A DNA stretch of 64,000 bases from Nomia melanderi (taxonomy: Eukaryota; Arthropoda; Insecta; Hymenoptera; Halictidae). The DNA lies in NCBI RefSeq assembly GCF_051020985.1, contig NW_027475145.1, positions 1,240,001-1,304,000 of the forward strand, written 5' to 3'. The notes beneath the pieces are model-generated. The model was not told the origin of the DNA. It ran no database searches and worked only from the letters and a program-made list of their open reading frames with translations. The first letter of the stretch is position 1. Each line of letters starts with the position of its first letter. Both the position numbers and the translations under genes were made by a program. This document shows, in pieces, positions 1 through 11,929 of the stretch.

Positions 1-880
1 CTGCAGACAATGCACTTTGATTTATTGAGCTATCTGTAATAGCACCCGAGATATCACCAGATATATATTGGATATTTCCCTCACCCTGCGTGTCCAGCCC
101 CATGAGACGGTGGTTTTCTCGGCCCCTGGTGGACCGAGGTCGTTCCCGCTGCACAGATTCATGCGCCAGGGCCTCCTGCAGATAATTCACTTTGGTTTAT
201 TTCGCTATCTCTAATAGGACCCGAGATATCACCAGATATATATTGGATTTTCCTCAGACCCTGAGTGTCCGACCCCATGAGACTGTAGTTTTCCGGCCCC
301 TGGTGGTCCGAGGTCGTTCCCGCTGCACAGCTTCATGCGCCAGGGCCACCTGCAGATAATTCACTTTCGTTTATTGCGCTATCTCTAATAGCACCCGAGA
401 TATCACCAGATATATATTGGATTTTTCCCTTACCCTGAGTGTCCGGCCCCATGAGACTGCGGTTTTCTCGGCCCCTGGTGGTCCGAGGTCGTTCCCGCTG
501 CACACATGCATGCGCCAGGGCCTCCTGCAGATAATTCACTTTGGTTTATTTCGCTATCTGTAATAGGACCCGAGATATCACCAGATATATATTGGATTTT
601 CCCCAGACCCTGAGTGACCGGCCCCATGAGACGGTGGTTTTCTCGGCCCCTGGTGGTCCGAGGTCGTTCCCGCTGCACAGATGCATGCGCTAGGGCCTCC
701 TGCAGATAATTCACTTTGGTTTATTGCTCTATCTCTAATAGCACCGGAGATATCACCAGATATATATTGGATTTTTCCCTGACCCTGAGTGTCCGGCCCC
801 ATGAGACTGCGGTTTTCTCGGCCCCTGGTGGTCCGAGGTCGTTCCCGCTGCACACATGCATGCGCCAGGGCCTCCTGCAG
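1..880 (+). repeat. Left edge of zone A: partial duplicate of 3,326-3,793 and 45,325-45,791
   Basis: Bases 1-468 closely match 3,326-3,793 (offset 3,325 = 19 monomers) and about 45,325-45,791. Shared rare features include GAGCTATCTGTAATAG, CCCTCACCCTGCGTGTCCAG, and a one-base deletion in GTTTTCCGGCCCC near 296, 3,615 and 45,612. From about 578 the monomers belong to another set that repeats four monomers (700 bp) later, at 1,278-1,613. No gene is present. Confidence 0.8.
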
Positions 881-3800
881 ATAATTCACTTTGGTTTATT
901 TCGCTATCTGTAATAGGACCCGAGATATCACCAGATATATATTGGATTTTCCCCAGACCCTGAGTGACCGGCCCCATGAGACTGTAGTTTTCTCGGCCCC
1001 TGGTGGTCCGAGGTCGTTCCCGCAGCACAGGTTCATGCGCCAGGGCCTCCTACAGACAATGCACTTTGGTTTATTGCGCTATCTCTAATAGCACCCGAGA
1101 TATCACCAGATATATATTGGATTTTCCCCTGACCCTGAGTGACCGGCCCCATGAGACGGTGGTTTTTTCGGCCCCTGGTGGTCTGAGGTCGTTCGCTCTG
1201 CACAGATTCATGCGCCAGAGCCTCCTACGGACAATGCACTTTGATTTATTGCGCTATCTGTAATAGCACCCGAGATATCACCACATATATATTGGATTTT
1301 TCCCTGACCCAGAGTGTCCGGCCCCATGAGACGGTGGTTTTCTCGGCCCCTGGTGGTCCGAGGTCGTTCCCGCTGCACAGATGCATGCGCTAGGGCCTCC
1401 TGCAGATAATTCACTTTGGTTTATTGCTCTATCTCTAATAGCACCGGAGATATCACCAGATATATATTGGATTTTTCCCTGACCCTGAGTGTCCGGCCCC
1501 ATGAGACTGCGGTTTTCTCGGCCCCTGGTGGTCCGAGGTCGTTCCCGCTGCACACATGCATGCGCCAGGGCCTCCTGCAGATAATTCACTTTGGTTTATT
1601 GCGCTATCTCTAATAGCACCCGAGATATCACCAGATATATATTGGCTTTTGCCCTGACCCTGAGTGTCCGGCCCCATGAGACTGTGTTTTTCTCGGCCCC
1701 TGGTGGTCCGAGGTTGTTCCCGCTGCACAGATTCATGCGCCAGGGCCTCCTACAGACAATGCACTTTGATTTATTGCTCTATCTGCAATAGCAACCGAGA
1801 TATCACCAGATATATATTGGCTTTTGCCCTGACCCTGAGTGTCCGGCCCCATGAGACGGTGGTTTTCTCGGCCCCTGGTGGTCCGAGGTCGTTCCCGCTC
1901 CACAGATTCATGCGCCTGGGCCTCCTGCAGATAATTCACTTTGGTTTATTGCGCTATCTCTAATAGCACCCGAGATATCACCAGATATATATTGGATTTT
2001 TCCCCGACCCTGAGTGTCCGGCCCCATGAGACGGTGGTTTTCTCGGCCGCTGGTGGTCCGAGGTCGTTCCTGCTGCACTCATGCATGCGCCAGGGCCTCC
2101 TGCAGATTATTCATTTTGGATTATTGCGCTATCTCTAATAGCACCCGAGATATCACCAGATATAAGCTGGATTTTTACATGACCTTGGGTGACGGATACC
2201 GAAAATCTGTAATTTTTTTGGCCCCTGGTGTTCCGACGTCGTTGCTGCTGTACAGATTCATGCGCCAGGGCCCCCTGCAGATAATGCACTTTGATTTATT
2301 GCAGTATCTGTAATAGCACCCGAGATATCACCAGATATATATTGGATTTTTCCCCGACCCCGAGTGTCCGGCCCATGAGACGGTGGTTTTCTCGGCCCCC
2401 GGTGGTCCGAGGTCGTACCCGCTGCACAGGTTCATGCGCCAGTGTCTCCTGCAAATAATTCACTTTGGTTTATTGCCCTATCTCTAATAGCACCCAAGAT
2501 ATCAACAGATATATATTGGATTTTTCCCTGACCCTGAGTGTCCGGCCCCATTAGACTGCGGTTTTCTCGGCCCCTGGTGGTCCGAGGTCGTTCCCGCTGC
2601 ACACATGCATGCGCCAGGGCCTCCTGCAGATAATTCACTTTGGTTTATTTCGCTATCTGTAATAGGACCCGAGATATCACCAGATATATATTGGATTTTC
2701 CCCAGACCCTGAGTGACCGGCCCCATGAGACTGTAGTTTTCTCGGCCCCTGGTGGTCCGAGGTCGTTCCCGCAGCACAGGTTCATGCGCCAGGGCCTCCT
2801 ACAGACAATGCACTTTGGTTTATTGCGCTATCTCTAATAGCACCCGAGATATCACCAGATATATATTGGCTTTTGCCCTGACCCTGAGTGTCCGGCCCCA
2901 TGAGACTGTGTTTTTCTCGGCCCCTGGTGGTCCGAGGTTGTTCCCGCTGCACAGATTCATGCGCCAGGGCCTCCTACAGACAATGCACTTTGATTTATTG
3001 CTCTATCTGCAATAGCAACCGAGATATCACCAGATATATATTGGCTTTTGCACTGACCCTGAGTGTCCGGCCCCATGAGACGGTGGTTTTCTCGGCCCCT
3101 GGTGGTCCGAGGTCGTTCCCGCTGCACAGCTTCATGCGCCAGGGCCTCCTACAGACAATGCGCTTTGATTTATTGCGCTATCTGTAATAGCACCCGGGAT
3201 ATCACCACATATATATTTTATTTTTCCCTGGCCCAGAGCGTCCGGCCCCATGAGACGGTGGTTTTCTCGGCCCCTGGTGGTCCGAGGTCGTCCCCGCTGC
3301 ACAGGTTCATGCGCCAGGGCCTCCTGCAGACAATGCACTTTGATTTATTGAGCTATCTGTAATAGCACCCGAGATATCACCAGATATATATTGGATATTT
3401 CCCTCACCCTGCGTGTCCAGCCCCATGTGACGGTGGTTTTCTCGGCCCCTGGTGGACCGAGGTCGTTCCCGCTGCACAGATTCATGCGCCAGGGCCTCCT
3501 GCAGATAATTCACTTTGGTTTATTTCGCTATCTCTAATAGGACCCGAGATATCACCAGATATATATTGGATTTTCCTCAGACCCTGAGTGTCCGACCCCA
3601 TGAGACTGTAGTTTTCCGGCCCCTGGTGGTCCGAGGTCGTTCCCGCTGCACAGCTTCATGCGCCAGGGCGACCTGCAGATAATTCACTTTCGTTTATTGC
3701 GCTATCTCTAATAGCACCCGAGATATCACCAGATATATATTGGATTTTTCCCTTACCCTGACTGTCCGGCCCCATGAGACGGTGGTTTTCTCGGCCCCTG

Positions 3801-4508
3801 GTGGTCCTAGGTCGTTCCCGCTGCACAGATGCAAGCGCCAGGGCCTCCTGCAGATAATTCCCTTTGGCTTATTGCGCTATCTCTAACAGCACCCGAGATA
3901 TCACCAGATATATATTGGATTCTCCCCTGACCCTGAGTGGCCGGCCCCATGAGACGGTAGTTTTCTCGGCCCCTGGTGGTCCGAGGTCGTTCCCGCTGCC
4001 CAGATTCATGCGCCACGGCCTCCTACAGACAATGCACTTCGATTTATTGCGCTATCTGTAATAGCACCCGAGACATCACCAGATATATATTGGATATTTC
4101 CCTCACCCTGAGTGTCCAGCCCCATGAGAAGGTGGTTTTCTCGGCCCCTCGGGGACCGAGGTCGTTCCCGCTGCCCAGATTCATGCGCCAGGGCCTCCTG
4201 CAGGTAATTCACTTTGGTTTATTGCGCTGTATCTAATAGCACCCGAGATATCGCCAGATATATATTGGATTCTCCCCTGACCCTGAGTGGCCGGCCCCAT
4301 GAGACGGTAGTTTTCTCGGCCCCTTTTGGTCCGAGGTCGTTCCCGCTGCCCAGATTCATGCGCCACGGCCTCCTGCAGATAATTCACTTTGGTTTATTGC
4401 GCTATCTCTAATAGCACCCGAGATATCACCAGATATATATTGGATTTTTCCCTTACCCTGAGTGTCCGGCCCCATGAGACGGTGGTTTTCTCGGCCCCTG
4501 GTGGTCCT
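881..4508 (+). repeat. Zone A, left mixed segment, repeated at 44,104 to about 46,507
   Basis: Two stretches match zone D. Bases 881 to about 1,830 correspond to 44,104 onward (offset 43,223 = 247 x 175 - 2). Bases about 2,900-4,508 correspond to about 44,899-46,507 (offset 41,999 = 240 x 175 - 1). The roughly 1.2 kb between them (about seven monomers, near 1,613-2,838) is missing from D. Local copies explain this: 2,640-2,837 is nearly the same as 891-1,088, so either an insertion in A or a deletion in D fits. A one-base deletion near 2,372 (GTCCGGCCCATGAG) lies in the extra part. Confidence 0.8.
2177..2216 (+). repeat. Divergent 40-bp core in satellite monomer
   Basis: Reads ACATGACCTTGGGTGACGG where the consensus has CCCTGACCCTGAGTGTCCG, followed by another 20 divergent bases ending in CTGTAATTTT. 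About 18 of 40 positions differ from consensus in the commonest form. Monomer length is unchanged. This copy has GATACCGAAAATC, is preceded by GATATAAGCTGG and followed by the unusual GTTCCGACGTCGTTGCTGCTG. Homologous to 37,174. Confidence 0.85.
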
Positions 4509-5383
4509 AGGTCGTTCCCGCTGCACAGATGCATGCGCCAGGGCCTCCTGCAGATAATTCCCTTTGGTTTATTGCGCTATCTCTAATAGCACCCGAGATA
4601 TCACCAGATATATATTGGATTTTCCCCTGACTCTGAGTGTCCGGCCCCATGAGACGGTGGTTTTCTCGGCCCCTGGTGGTCTGAGGTCGTTCCCGCTGCA
4701 CAGATGCATGCGCCAGGGCCTCTTTCAGATAATTCACTTTGGTTTATTGCGCTGTATCTAATAGCACCCGAGATATCACCAGATATATATTGGATTTTCC
4801 CCTGACCCTGAGTGTCCGGCCCCATTGGACTGTGGTTTTCTCGGCCCCTGGTGGTCCGAGGTCGTTCCCGCTGCCCAGATTCATGCGCCAGGGCCTCCTG
4901 CAGATAATTCACTTTGGTTTATTGCGCTGTATCTAATAGCACCCGAGATATCACCAGATATATATTGGATTTTCCCCTGGCCCTGAGTGTCCGGCCCCAT
5001 GAGACTGTGGTTTTCTCGGCCCCTGGTGGTCCGAGGTTGTTCCCGCTGCACTGATTCATGCGCCAGGGACTCCTACAGAGAATGCACTTTGATTTATTGC
5101 TCTATCTGTAATAGCACCCGAGATTTCACCAGATATATATTGGACTTTTCCCTGACCCTGAGTGTCCAGACCCATGAAACTGTGGTTTTCTCGGCCCCTG
5201 GCGGTCCGAGGTCGTTCCCGCTGCACAGATTCATGCGCCAGGGCCTCCTGCAGATAATTCACTTTGGTTTATTTCGCTATCTGTAATAGGACCCGAGATA
5301 TCACCAGATATATATTGGATTTTCCCCAGACCCTGAGTGACCGGCCCCATGAGACTGTAGTTTTCTCGGCCCCTGGTGGTCCG
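4509..5383 (+). repeat. Five-monomer tandem duplication, copy 1 (875 bp)
   Basis: This 875-bp block appears to be repeated without difference directly downstream at 5,384-6,258. Rare shared marks are GGTCTGAGGTCG, CCTCTTTCAGATAATT, CATTGGACTGTGG, GCGCTGTATCTAATAG, GGACTCCTACAGAGAATG and CATGAAACTGTGG. Zone D holds only one copy (about 46,508-47,382). In D the last mark reads CATGAGACTGTGG (G at 47,177), while both A copies have A (5,178 and 6,053). Confidence 0.88.
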
Positions 5384-6258
5384 AGGTCGTTCCCGCTGCA
5401 CAGATGCATGCGCCAGGGCCTCCTGCAGATAATTCCCTTTGGTTTATTGCGCTATCTCTAATAGCACCCGAGATATCACCAGATATATATTGGATTTTCC
5501 CCTGACTCTGAGTGTCCGGCCCCATGAGACGGTGGTTTTCTCGGCCCCTGGTGGTCTGAGGTCGTTCCCGCTGCACAGATGCATGCGCCAGGGCCTCTTT
5601 CAGATAATTCACTTTGGTTTATTGCGCTGTATCTAATAGCACCCGAGATATCACCAGATATATATTGGATTTTCCCCTGACCCTGAGTGTCCGGCCCCAT
5701 TGGACTGTGGTTTTCTCGGCCCCTGGTGGTCCGAGGTCGTTCCCGCTGCCCAGATTCATGCGCCAGGGCCTCCTGCAGATAATTCACTTTGGTTTATTGC
5801 GCTGTATCTAATAGCACCCGAGATATCACCAGATATATATTGGATTTTCCCCTGGCCCTGAGTGTCCGGCCCCATGAGACTGTGGTTTTCTCGGCCCCTG
5901 GTGGTCCGAGGTTGTTCCCGCTGCACTGATTCATGCGCCAGGGACTCCTACAGAGAATGCACTTTGATTTATTGCTCTATCTGTAATAGCACCCGAGATT
6001 TCACCAGATATATATTGGACTTTTCCCTGACCCTGAGTGTCCAGACCCATGAAACTGTGGTTTTCTCGGCCCCTGGCGGTCCGAGGTCGTTCCCGCTGCA
6101 CAGATTCATGCGCCAGGGCCTCCTGCAGATAATTCACTTTGGTTTATTTCGCTATCTGTAATAGGACCCGAGATATCACCAGATATATATTGGATTTTCC
6201 CCAGACCCTGAGTGACCGGCCCCATGAGACTGTAGTTTTCTCGGCCCCTGGTGGTCCG
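5384..6258 (+). repeat. Five-monomer tandem duplication, copy 2 (875 bp)
   Basis: Second copy of the block at 4,509-5,383. I found no differing base in the parts compared, so this is among the youngest events visible. The borders are where the copies stop agreeing: before 4,509 the flank reads GGTCCTAG against GGTCCGAG, and after about 6,258 it reads CCCGCAGCACAGG against CCCGCTGCACAGA. The duplication is exactly five monomers and keeps the 175-bp register. Confidence 0.88.
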
Positions 6259-9200
6259 AGGTCGTTCCCGCAGCACAGGTTCATGCGCCAGGGCCTCCTA
6301 CAGACAATGCACTTTGGTTTATTGCGCTATCTCTAATAGCACCCGAGATATCACCAGATATATATTGGATTTTCCCCTGACCCTGAGTGACCGGCCCCAT
6401 GAGACGGTGGTTTTCTCGGCCCCTGGTGGTCTGAGGTCGTTCGCTCTGCACAGATTCATGCGCCAGAGCCTCCTACGGACAATGCACTTTGATTTATTGC
6501 GCTATCTGTAATAGCACCCGAGATATCACCAGATATATACTGGATTTTTCCCTGACCCTGAGTGTCCGGAGCCATGAGACGGTGGTTTTCTCGGCCCCTG
6601 GTCGTCCGAGGTCGTTCCCGCTGCACAGATTCATGCGCCATGGCCTCCTACAGACAATGCACTTTGATTTATTGCGCTATCTGTAATAGCACCCGAGAAG
6701 TCCCCAGATATATATTGGATTTTTCACTGACCCTGAGTCTCCGGCCCCATGAGACGGTGGTTTTCTCGGCCCCTGGTGGTCTGAGGTCGTTCCCGCTGTC
6801 CAGGTTCATGCGCCAGGGCCTCCTACAGACAATGCACTTTTATTTATTGCGCTATCTGTAATAGTACCCGAGATATCACCAGATATATATTGGATTATTC
6901 CCTGAACCTGAGTGTCCGGCCCCATGAGCCGGTGGTTTTCTCGGCCCGTGGTGGTCCGAGGTCGTTCCCGCTGCACAGATGCATGCGCCAGGGCCTCCTG
7001 CAGATAATAGACTTTGGTTTATTGCGCTATCTCTAATAGCACCCGAGATATCACCAGATATATATTGGATTTTCCCCTGACCCTGAGTGTCCGGCCCCAT
7101 GAGACGGTGGTTTTCTCGGGTCCTGGTGGTCCGAGGTCGTTCGAGCTGCACAGATTCATGCACCAGGGCCTCCTACAGACAATGCACTTTGATTTATTGT
7201 GCTATCTGTAATAGCACCCGAGATATCACCAGATATATATTGGATTTTTCCCTGACCCTGAGTGTCCGGCCCCATGAGACGCTGGTTTTCTCGACCCCTG
7301 GTGGTCCGAGGTCGTTCCCACTGCACAGATGCATTCGCCAGTGCCTCCTACAGACAATGCACTTTGCTTTATTGCGCTATCTCTAATAGCACCCGAGATA
7401 TCACCAGATATATATTGGATTTTCCCCTGACCCTGAGTGTCCGGCCCCATGAGACGGTGGTTTTCTTGTCCCCTGGTGGTCCGAGGTCGTTCCCTCTGCA
7501 CAGATGCATGCGCCAGGGCCTCCTGCAGATAATCCACTTTATTTTATTGCACTATCTCTAATAGCACCCCAGATATCACCAGATATATATTGGATTTTCC
7601 CCTCACCCTGAGTGTCCGGCCCCATGTAACTGTGGTTTTCTCGGCCCCTGGCGGTCCGAGGTCGTTCCCGCTGGCCAGATTCATGCGCCAGGGCCTACTA
7701 CAGATAATTCACTTTGATTTATTGCGCTTCTGTAATAGCACCCGAGATATCAGCAGATATATATTGGATTTTTCCCTGACCCTGAGTGTCCGGCACCATG
7801 AGACGGTGGTTTTCTCGGCCTCTGGCGGGCCGAGGTCGTTCCCGCTGCACAGATTCATGCCCCAGGGCCTTCTACAGATAATGCACTTTGATTTATTGCG
7901 CTATCTATAATAGCACCCGAGATATCACCAGATATATATTGGATTTTGCCCTGACCCTGAGTGTCCGGCCCCATGAGACGGTGGGTGTCTCGGCCCCTAG
8001 TGGTCCGAGGTCGTTCCAGCTGCACAGATTCATGCGCCAGGGCCTCCTACAGACAATGCACTTTGATTTATTGCGCTACCTGTAATAGCACCCGTGATAT
8101 CACCAGATATATATTGGATTTTCCCCTGACCCTGAGTGATCGGCCCCATGAGACGGTAGTCTTCTCGCCCCCTGGTGGTCCGAGGTCGTTGCCGCTGCAC
8201 AGATTCATGCGCCAGGGCCCCCTGCAGATAAGTCACTTTTGTTTAGTGCGATATCTGTAAGAGCACCCGAGATATCACGAGATATATATTGGATTTTTCC
8301 CTGACCCCGAGTGTCCGGCCCCATGAGACGGTGGTTTTCTCGGCCCCTGGTGGTCCGAGGTCGTTCCCGCTGCACAGATTCATGTGCCAGGGCCTCCTAC
8401 AGACAATGCACTTTGACTTATTGCGCTATCTGTAATAGCACCCGAGATATCACCAGATATATATTGGATTTTTCCCCGACCCTGAGTGTCCGGCCCCATG
8501 AGACGGTGGTTTTCTCGGCCGCTGGTGGTGCGAGGTCGTTCCCGCTGGCCAGATTCATGCGCCAGGGCCTCTTACAGACAATGCACTTTGATTTATTGCG
8601 CTATCTGTAATAGCACCCGAGATATCACCAGATCTATATTGGATTTTCCCCTGACCCTGAGTATCCGGCCCCGTGAGACTGTGGTTTTCTCGGCCCCTGG
8701 TGGTCCGAGGTCGTTCCCGTTGCACAGATTCATGCGCCAGGGCCTCCTGCAGATAATTCACTTTGGTTTATTGCGCTATCTCTAATAGCACCCGAGATAT
8801 CACCAGATATATATTGGATTTTCCCCTGACCCTGAGTGTCCGGCCCCATGAGACTGTGGTTTTCTCGGCCCCTGGAGGTCCGAGAACGTTCCCGCTGCAC
8901 AGGTTCATGCGCCAGGGTCTCCTACAGACAATGCACTTTGATTTCTTGCGTTATCTGTAATAGCACCCGAGATATCACCAGATATATATTGGATTTTTCA
9001 CTGACCCTGAGCGTCCGGCCCCATGAGACGGTCGTTTTCTCGGCCCCTGGTGGTCCGAGGTCGATCCCGCTGCACAGGTTCATGCGCCAGGGTCTCCTAC
9101 AGACATTGCACTTTGATTTATTGCGCTATCTGTAATAGCACCCGAGATATCACCACATATATATTGGATTTTTCACTGACCCTGAGTGTCCGGCCCCATG

Positions 9201-9480
9201 AGACGGTGGTTTTCTCGGTCCCTGGTGTTCCGAGGTCGTTCCCGCTGCACAGATTCTTGCGCCAGGGCCTCCTACAGACAATGCACTTTGATTTATTGCG
9301 CTATCTGTAATAGCACCCGAGATATCACCAGATATATAGTGGATTTTCCCCTGACCCTGAGTATCCGGCCCCATGAGACTGTGGTTTTCTCGGACCCTGG
9401 TGGTCCGAGGTCGTTCCCGTTGCACAGATTCATGCGCCAGGGCCTCCTGCAGATAATTCACTTTGGCTTATTGCGCTATC
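6259..9480 (+). repeat. Zone A mixed segment, repeated at about 47,383-50,259 with monomer gains and losses
   Basis: This segment is colinear with zone D, but the offset steps by whole monomers: 41,124 (235 x 175 - 1) to about 8,000, 40,949 near 8,230, 40,599 from about 8,700, then 40,774 from about 9,150. So D lacks one monomer near 8,030-8,205 and two near 8,300-8,650, and has one extra near 49,740-49,910. A shared one-base deletion (GCGCTTCTGTAATAG near 7,727 and 48,852) confirms that these are copies. Odd variants such as GAGAAGTCCCCAG (6,695) occur in both. Confidence 0.82.
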
Positions 9481-11929
9481 TCTAATAGCACCCGAGATAT
9501 CACCAGATATATATTGGATTTTCCCCTGACCCTGAGTGTCCGGCCCCATGAGACTGTGGTTTTCTCGGCCCCTGGAGGTCCGAGAACGTTCCCGCTGAAC
9601 AAGTTCATGCGCCAGGGTCTCCTACAGACAACGCACTTTGATTTATTGCGCTATCTGTAATAGCACCCGAGATATCACCAGATATATATTGGATTTTTCA
9701 CTGACCCTGAGTGTCCTGCCCAATGAGACTGTGGTTTTCTCGGCCCCTGGTGGTCCGAGGTCGTTCCCGCTGTACAGATTCATGCGCCAGGGCCTCCTAC
9801 AGACAGTGCACTTTGATTTATTGCGCTATCTGTAATAGCACCCGAGATATCTCCTGATATATATTGGATTTTCCCCTGACCCTGAGTGTCCGGTCCCATG
9901 AGACTGTGGTTTTCTCGGCCCCTCGTGGTCCGAGGTCGTTGCCGCTGCACAAGTTCATGCGCCAGGGCCTCCTACAGACAATGCACTTTGATTTATTGCG
10001 CTATCTGTAATAGCACCCGAGATATCACCAGATATATATTTTATTTTTCACTGACCCTGAGTGTCCGGCCCCATGAGACGGTGTTTTTCTCGGACCCTGG
10101 TGGTCCGAGGTCGTTCCCGCTGTACAGATTCATGCGCCAGGGCCTCCTACAGACAATGCACTTTGATTTATTGCGCTATCCGTAATCGCACCCGAGATAT
10201 CACCAGATATATATTGGATTTTCCCCTGACCCTGAGGGTCCAGCCCCATGAGACTGTGGTTTTCTCGGCCCCTGGTGGTCCGAGGTCGTTCCCGCTGCAC
10301 AGATTCATGCGCCAGGGCCTCCTACAGACAATGCACTTTGATTTATTGCGCTATCCGTAATCGCACCCGAGATATCGCCAGATATATATTGGATTTTCCC
10401 CTGACCCTGAGGGTCCAGCCCCATGAGACTGTGGTTTTCTCGGTCCCTGGTGGTCCGAGGTCGTTCCCGCTGCACAGATTCATGCGCCAGGGCCTCCTGC
10501 AGATAATTCATTTTTGTTTATTGCGCTATCTCCAATAGCACCCGAGATATCACCATATAAACATCGGATTTTCCCCTGACCCTGAGTGTCCGATCCCATG
10601 AGACTGGTTTTCTCGGCCCCTCGTGGTCCGAGGTCGTTCCCGCTGCACAGATTCATGCGCCCGGGCCTCCTACAGACAATGCACTTTGATTTATTGCGCT
10701 ATCTCTAATAGCACCAGAGATATCACCAGATATATGCTGTATTTTTACATGACCTTGGGTGACGGATTCCAAATATCTGTAATTTTTTCGGCGCCTGGTG
10801 GTCCGAGGTCATTCCTGCTGCACAGATTCATGCGCCAGGGCCTCCTGCAGACAATGCACTTTGATTTATTGAGCTATCTCTAATAGCACCCGAGATATCA
10901 CCAAATATATATTGGATTTTTTCCTGACCGTGACATTCCGGCCCCATGGGACGGTGATTTCCTCGGCCCCTTGTGGTCCGAGGTCGTTCCCGCTGCACAG
11001 ATTCATGCGCTAGGGCCTCCTGCAGACAATGCACTTTGATTTACCGCGCTATCTGTAATAGCACCCGAGATATCACCAGATTTATATTGGATTTTTCCCT
11101 GACCCTGAGTGTCCGACCCCATGTGTCGATGGTTTTCTCGGCCCCTGGTGGTCCGAAGTCCTTCCCGCTGCACAGATTCATACGCCAGGGCCTCCTGCAG
11201 AGAATGCACTTTGATTTATTGCGCTATCTGTAATAGCACCCTAGATATCACCAGATTTATATTGGATTTTTCCCTGACCCTGAGTGTCCAACCCCATGAG
11301 ACGGTGGTTTTCTCGGCCCCTGGTGGTCCGAGGTCGTTCCCGATGCACAGATTGATGCGCCAGGGCCTCCTGCAGGCAAAGCACTTTGATTTATTTCGCT
11401 ATCCCTAATAGCACCCGAGATATCACCAGATATATATTGGATTTGTCCCTGACCGTGACAGTCCGGCCACATGGGACGGTGATTTTCTCGGCCCCTTGTG
11501 GTCCGAGGTCGTTCCCGCTGCACAGATTCATGCGCTAGGGCCTCCTGCAGACAATGCACTTTGATTTATTGAGCTATCTCTAATAGCACCCGAGATATCA
11601 CCAGATATATATTGGATTTTTCCTTGACCCTGATAGTCCGACCGCATGTGTCGATGGTTTCCTCGGTCCCTCGTCGTCCGACGTCGATCCCGCTGCACAG
11701 ATTCACGCGCCAGGGCGCCCTGCAGAAAATTCACTTTGATTTATTGCGCTATCTCTAATAGCACCCGAGATATCACCAGATGTATATTGGATTTTTCCCT
11801 GACCCTGACAGTCCGGCCCCATGAGACAGTGATTTTCTCGGCCCCTGGTGGTACGAGGTCGATCCCGCTGCACAGATTCATGCGCCAGGGCCTCCTGCAG
11901 ACAATGCACTTTGGTTTATTGCGCTATCT
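9481..11929 (+). repeat. Zone A block copied twice in zone D
   Basis: Bases about 10,305-11,929 match 50,204 to about 51,830 (offset 39,899). Bases about 10,010-11,250 also match about 53,580-54,840 (offset 43,572 = 249 x 175 - 3). A two-base deletion, GAGACTGGTTTTC where the consensus has GAGACTGTGGTTTTC, tags all three copies (10,604; 50,504; 54,178). The 9,481-10,304 part is absent at the 50.2-kb position, but its end reappears at about 53,270-53,580. The block contains one divergent-core monomer (10,747). Confidence 0.8.
10747..10786 (+). repeat. Divergent 40-bp core in satellite monomer
   Basis: Carries GATTCCAAATATCTG. Preceded by GATATATGCTGTATTTTT and followed by TTTTTTCGGCGCCTGG. 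Homologous to 50,646 and 54,319. Confidence 0.85.

Noticed and set aside
7590..7910. Slightly longer plus-strand frame (106 codons), also at 48,714-49,034
   Set aside because: It is longer only because the one-base deletion at 7,727 (GCGCTTCTGTAATAG) shifts the frame past the TAATAG stop. The D copy has the same deletion by descent.
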